This document shows, piece by piece, positions 28,305-28,468 of a stretch of 28,468 nucleotides of DNA. The position numbers and the translations under genes are program-made. Numbering within the stretch: position 1 is the stretch's first letter; each line of letters begins with the position of its first letter. The notes under the pieces are model-generated. The model was not told where the DNA came from. It did not search any database and worked only from the letters and a program-made list of their open reading frames with translations. The stretch lies in contig JBBPSI010000285.1 in NCBI GenBank assembly GCA_038093515.1, positions 1 to 28,468 on the forward strand, in the 5' to 3' direction. This stretch comes from Butyriboletus loyo. Taxonomy: Eukaryota > Basidiomycota > Agaricomycetes > Boletales > Boletaceae.

Positions 28305-28468
28305 TGTTACACTTGGACTGGATAAGTATGAGTGTAAACTTGGATGTAATTCTGGGACTTGATAGTTCTTCTAGATGTCAAGTCTAATCTTTCAAGCAAA
28401 TAATTTATCTGGTTTTCTTGTGAAGGAAGATGACTCACTACTAGAGACAAGAGAACAAGGATATCAAC
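28305..28468 (-). repeat. partial 5' LTR of the older chromovirus-like element
   Basis: By analogy with 22778, an LTR starts here (TGTTACACTTGGACTGG) after a purine-rich inner flank whose minus strand reads AAAGATCTAGCTTATC, similar to the self-priming site of the other chromovirus. The LTR runs off the window. The complementary RNA-start motif (expected AGCTAGATCT on the minus strand) is not in the 164 bases visible. Confidence 0.5.

Overview
This window is a transposable-element graveyard from a filamentous fungus, most likely an agaricomycete basidiomycete. The assignment rests on the element mix: a Ngaro-type tyrosine-recombinase (YR) retrotransposon, Tf1/sushi-like chromoviruses, Ty1/copia elements and a CCHC-Gag LTR element, nested in one another. 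I found no convincing host gene, tRNA, rRNA or CRISPR array. The retroelement proteins are recognised from motifs read in the sequence; relative ages and reconstructed histories are inference.

Layout. 1-2506 is the 5' half of an LTR retrotransposon on the minus strand: 5' LTR, primer-binding site, leader, a small membrane-type ORF and an intact Gag; its pol lies left of the window. 2507-8219 is a degraded Ngaro-like element on the plus strand (Gag, RT-RNase H, YR) with split direct repeats A1...B1-A2-B2; its RT is interrupted by a solo LTR (4506-4998) flanked by the target duplication GTGAT. 8257-11757 holds a decayed copia Gag, a long degenerate gene of unknown family and a candidate copia LTR with its primer site, all on the minus strand. 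11760-12215 is a roughly 33-bp minisatellite. 12216-14330 is the YR end of a second Ngaro element (minus strand), split by another solo LTR (13549-14028, duplication GACAA).

14331-17520 is a rearranged copia element (minus strand). It keeps Gag-protease and the pol tail, but its centre is replaced by a 1,320-bp unit whose 309-bp ends are inverted repeats. This copia interrupts the 3' part of a chromovirus (17521-23203, minus strand) that has Gag, protease, RT, RNase H, integrase, a chromodomain and an extra downstream ORF. A solo copia LTR (20093-20326, duplication GATGA) sits between its RT and RNase H. Its 5' LTR and PBS fit Tf1-style self-priming: the ten bases after the LTR are exactly complementary to a site about 30 bp downstream of the TATA box. 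23204-25385 is mostly unassigned and includes a second copy of the 11.5-kb LTR-like repeat. 25386-28468 is an older, heavily mutated chromovirus relative (minus strand) that begins with a partial LTR at the right edge.

Working order. The genes are parts of separate parasites, not an operon. The target duplications give a relative order: both Ngaro copies predate the LTR family found at 2108, 4506 and 13549, and the chromovirus at 17.5-23.2 kb predates the copia family. Only the leftmost Gag is fully open, and it is visibly richer in CpG than the 2.5-14 kb elements.
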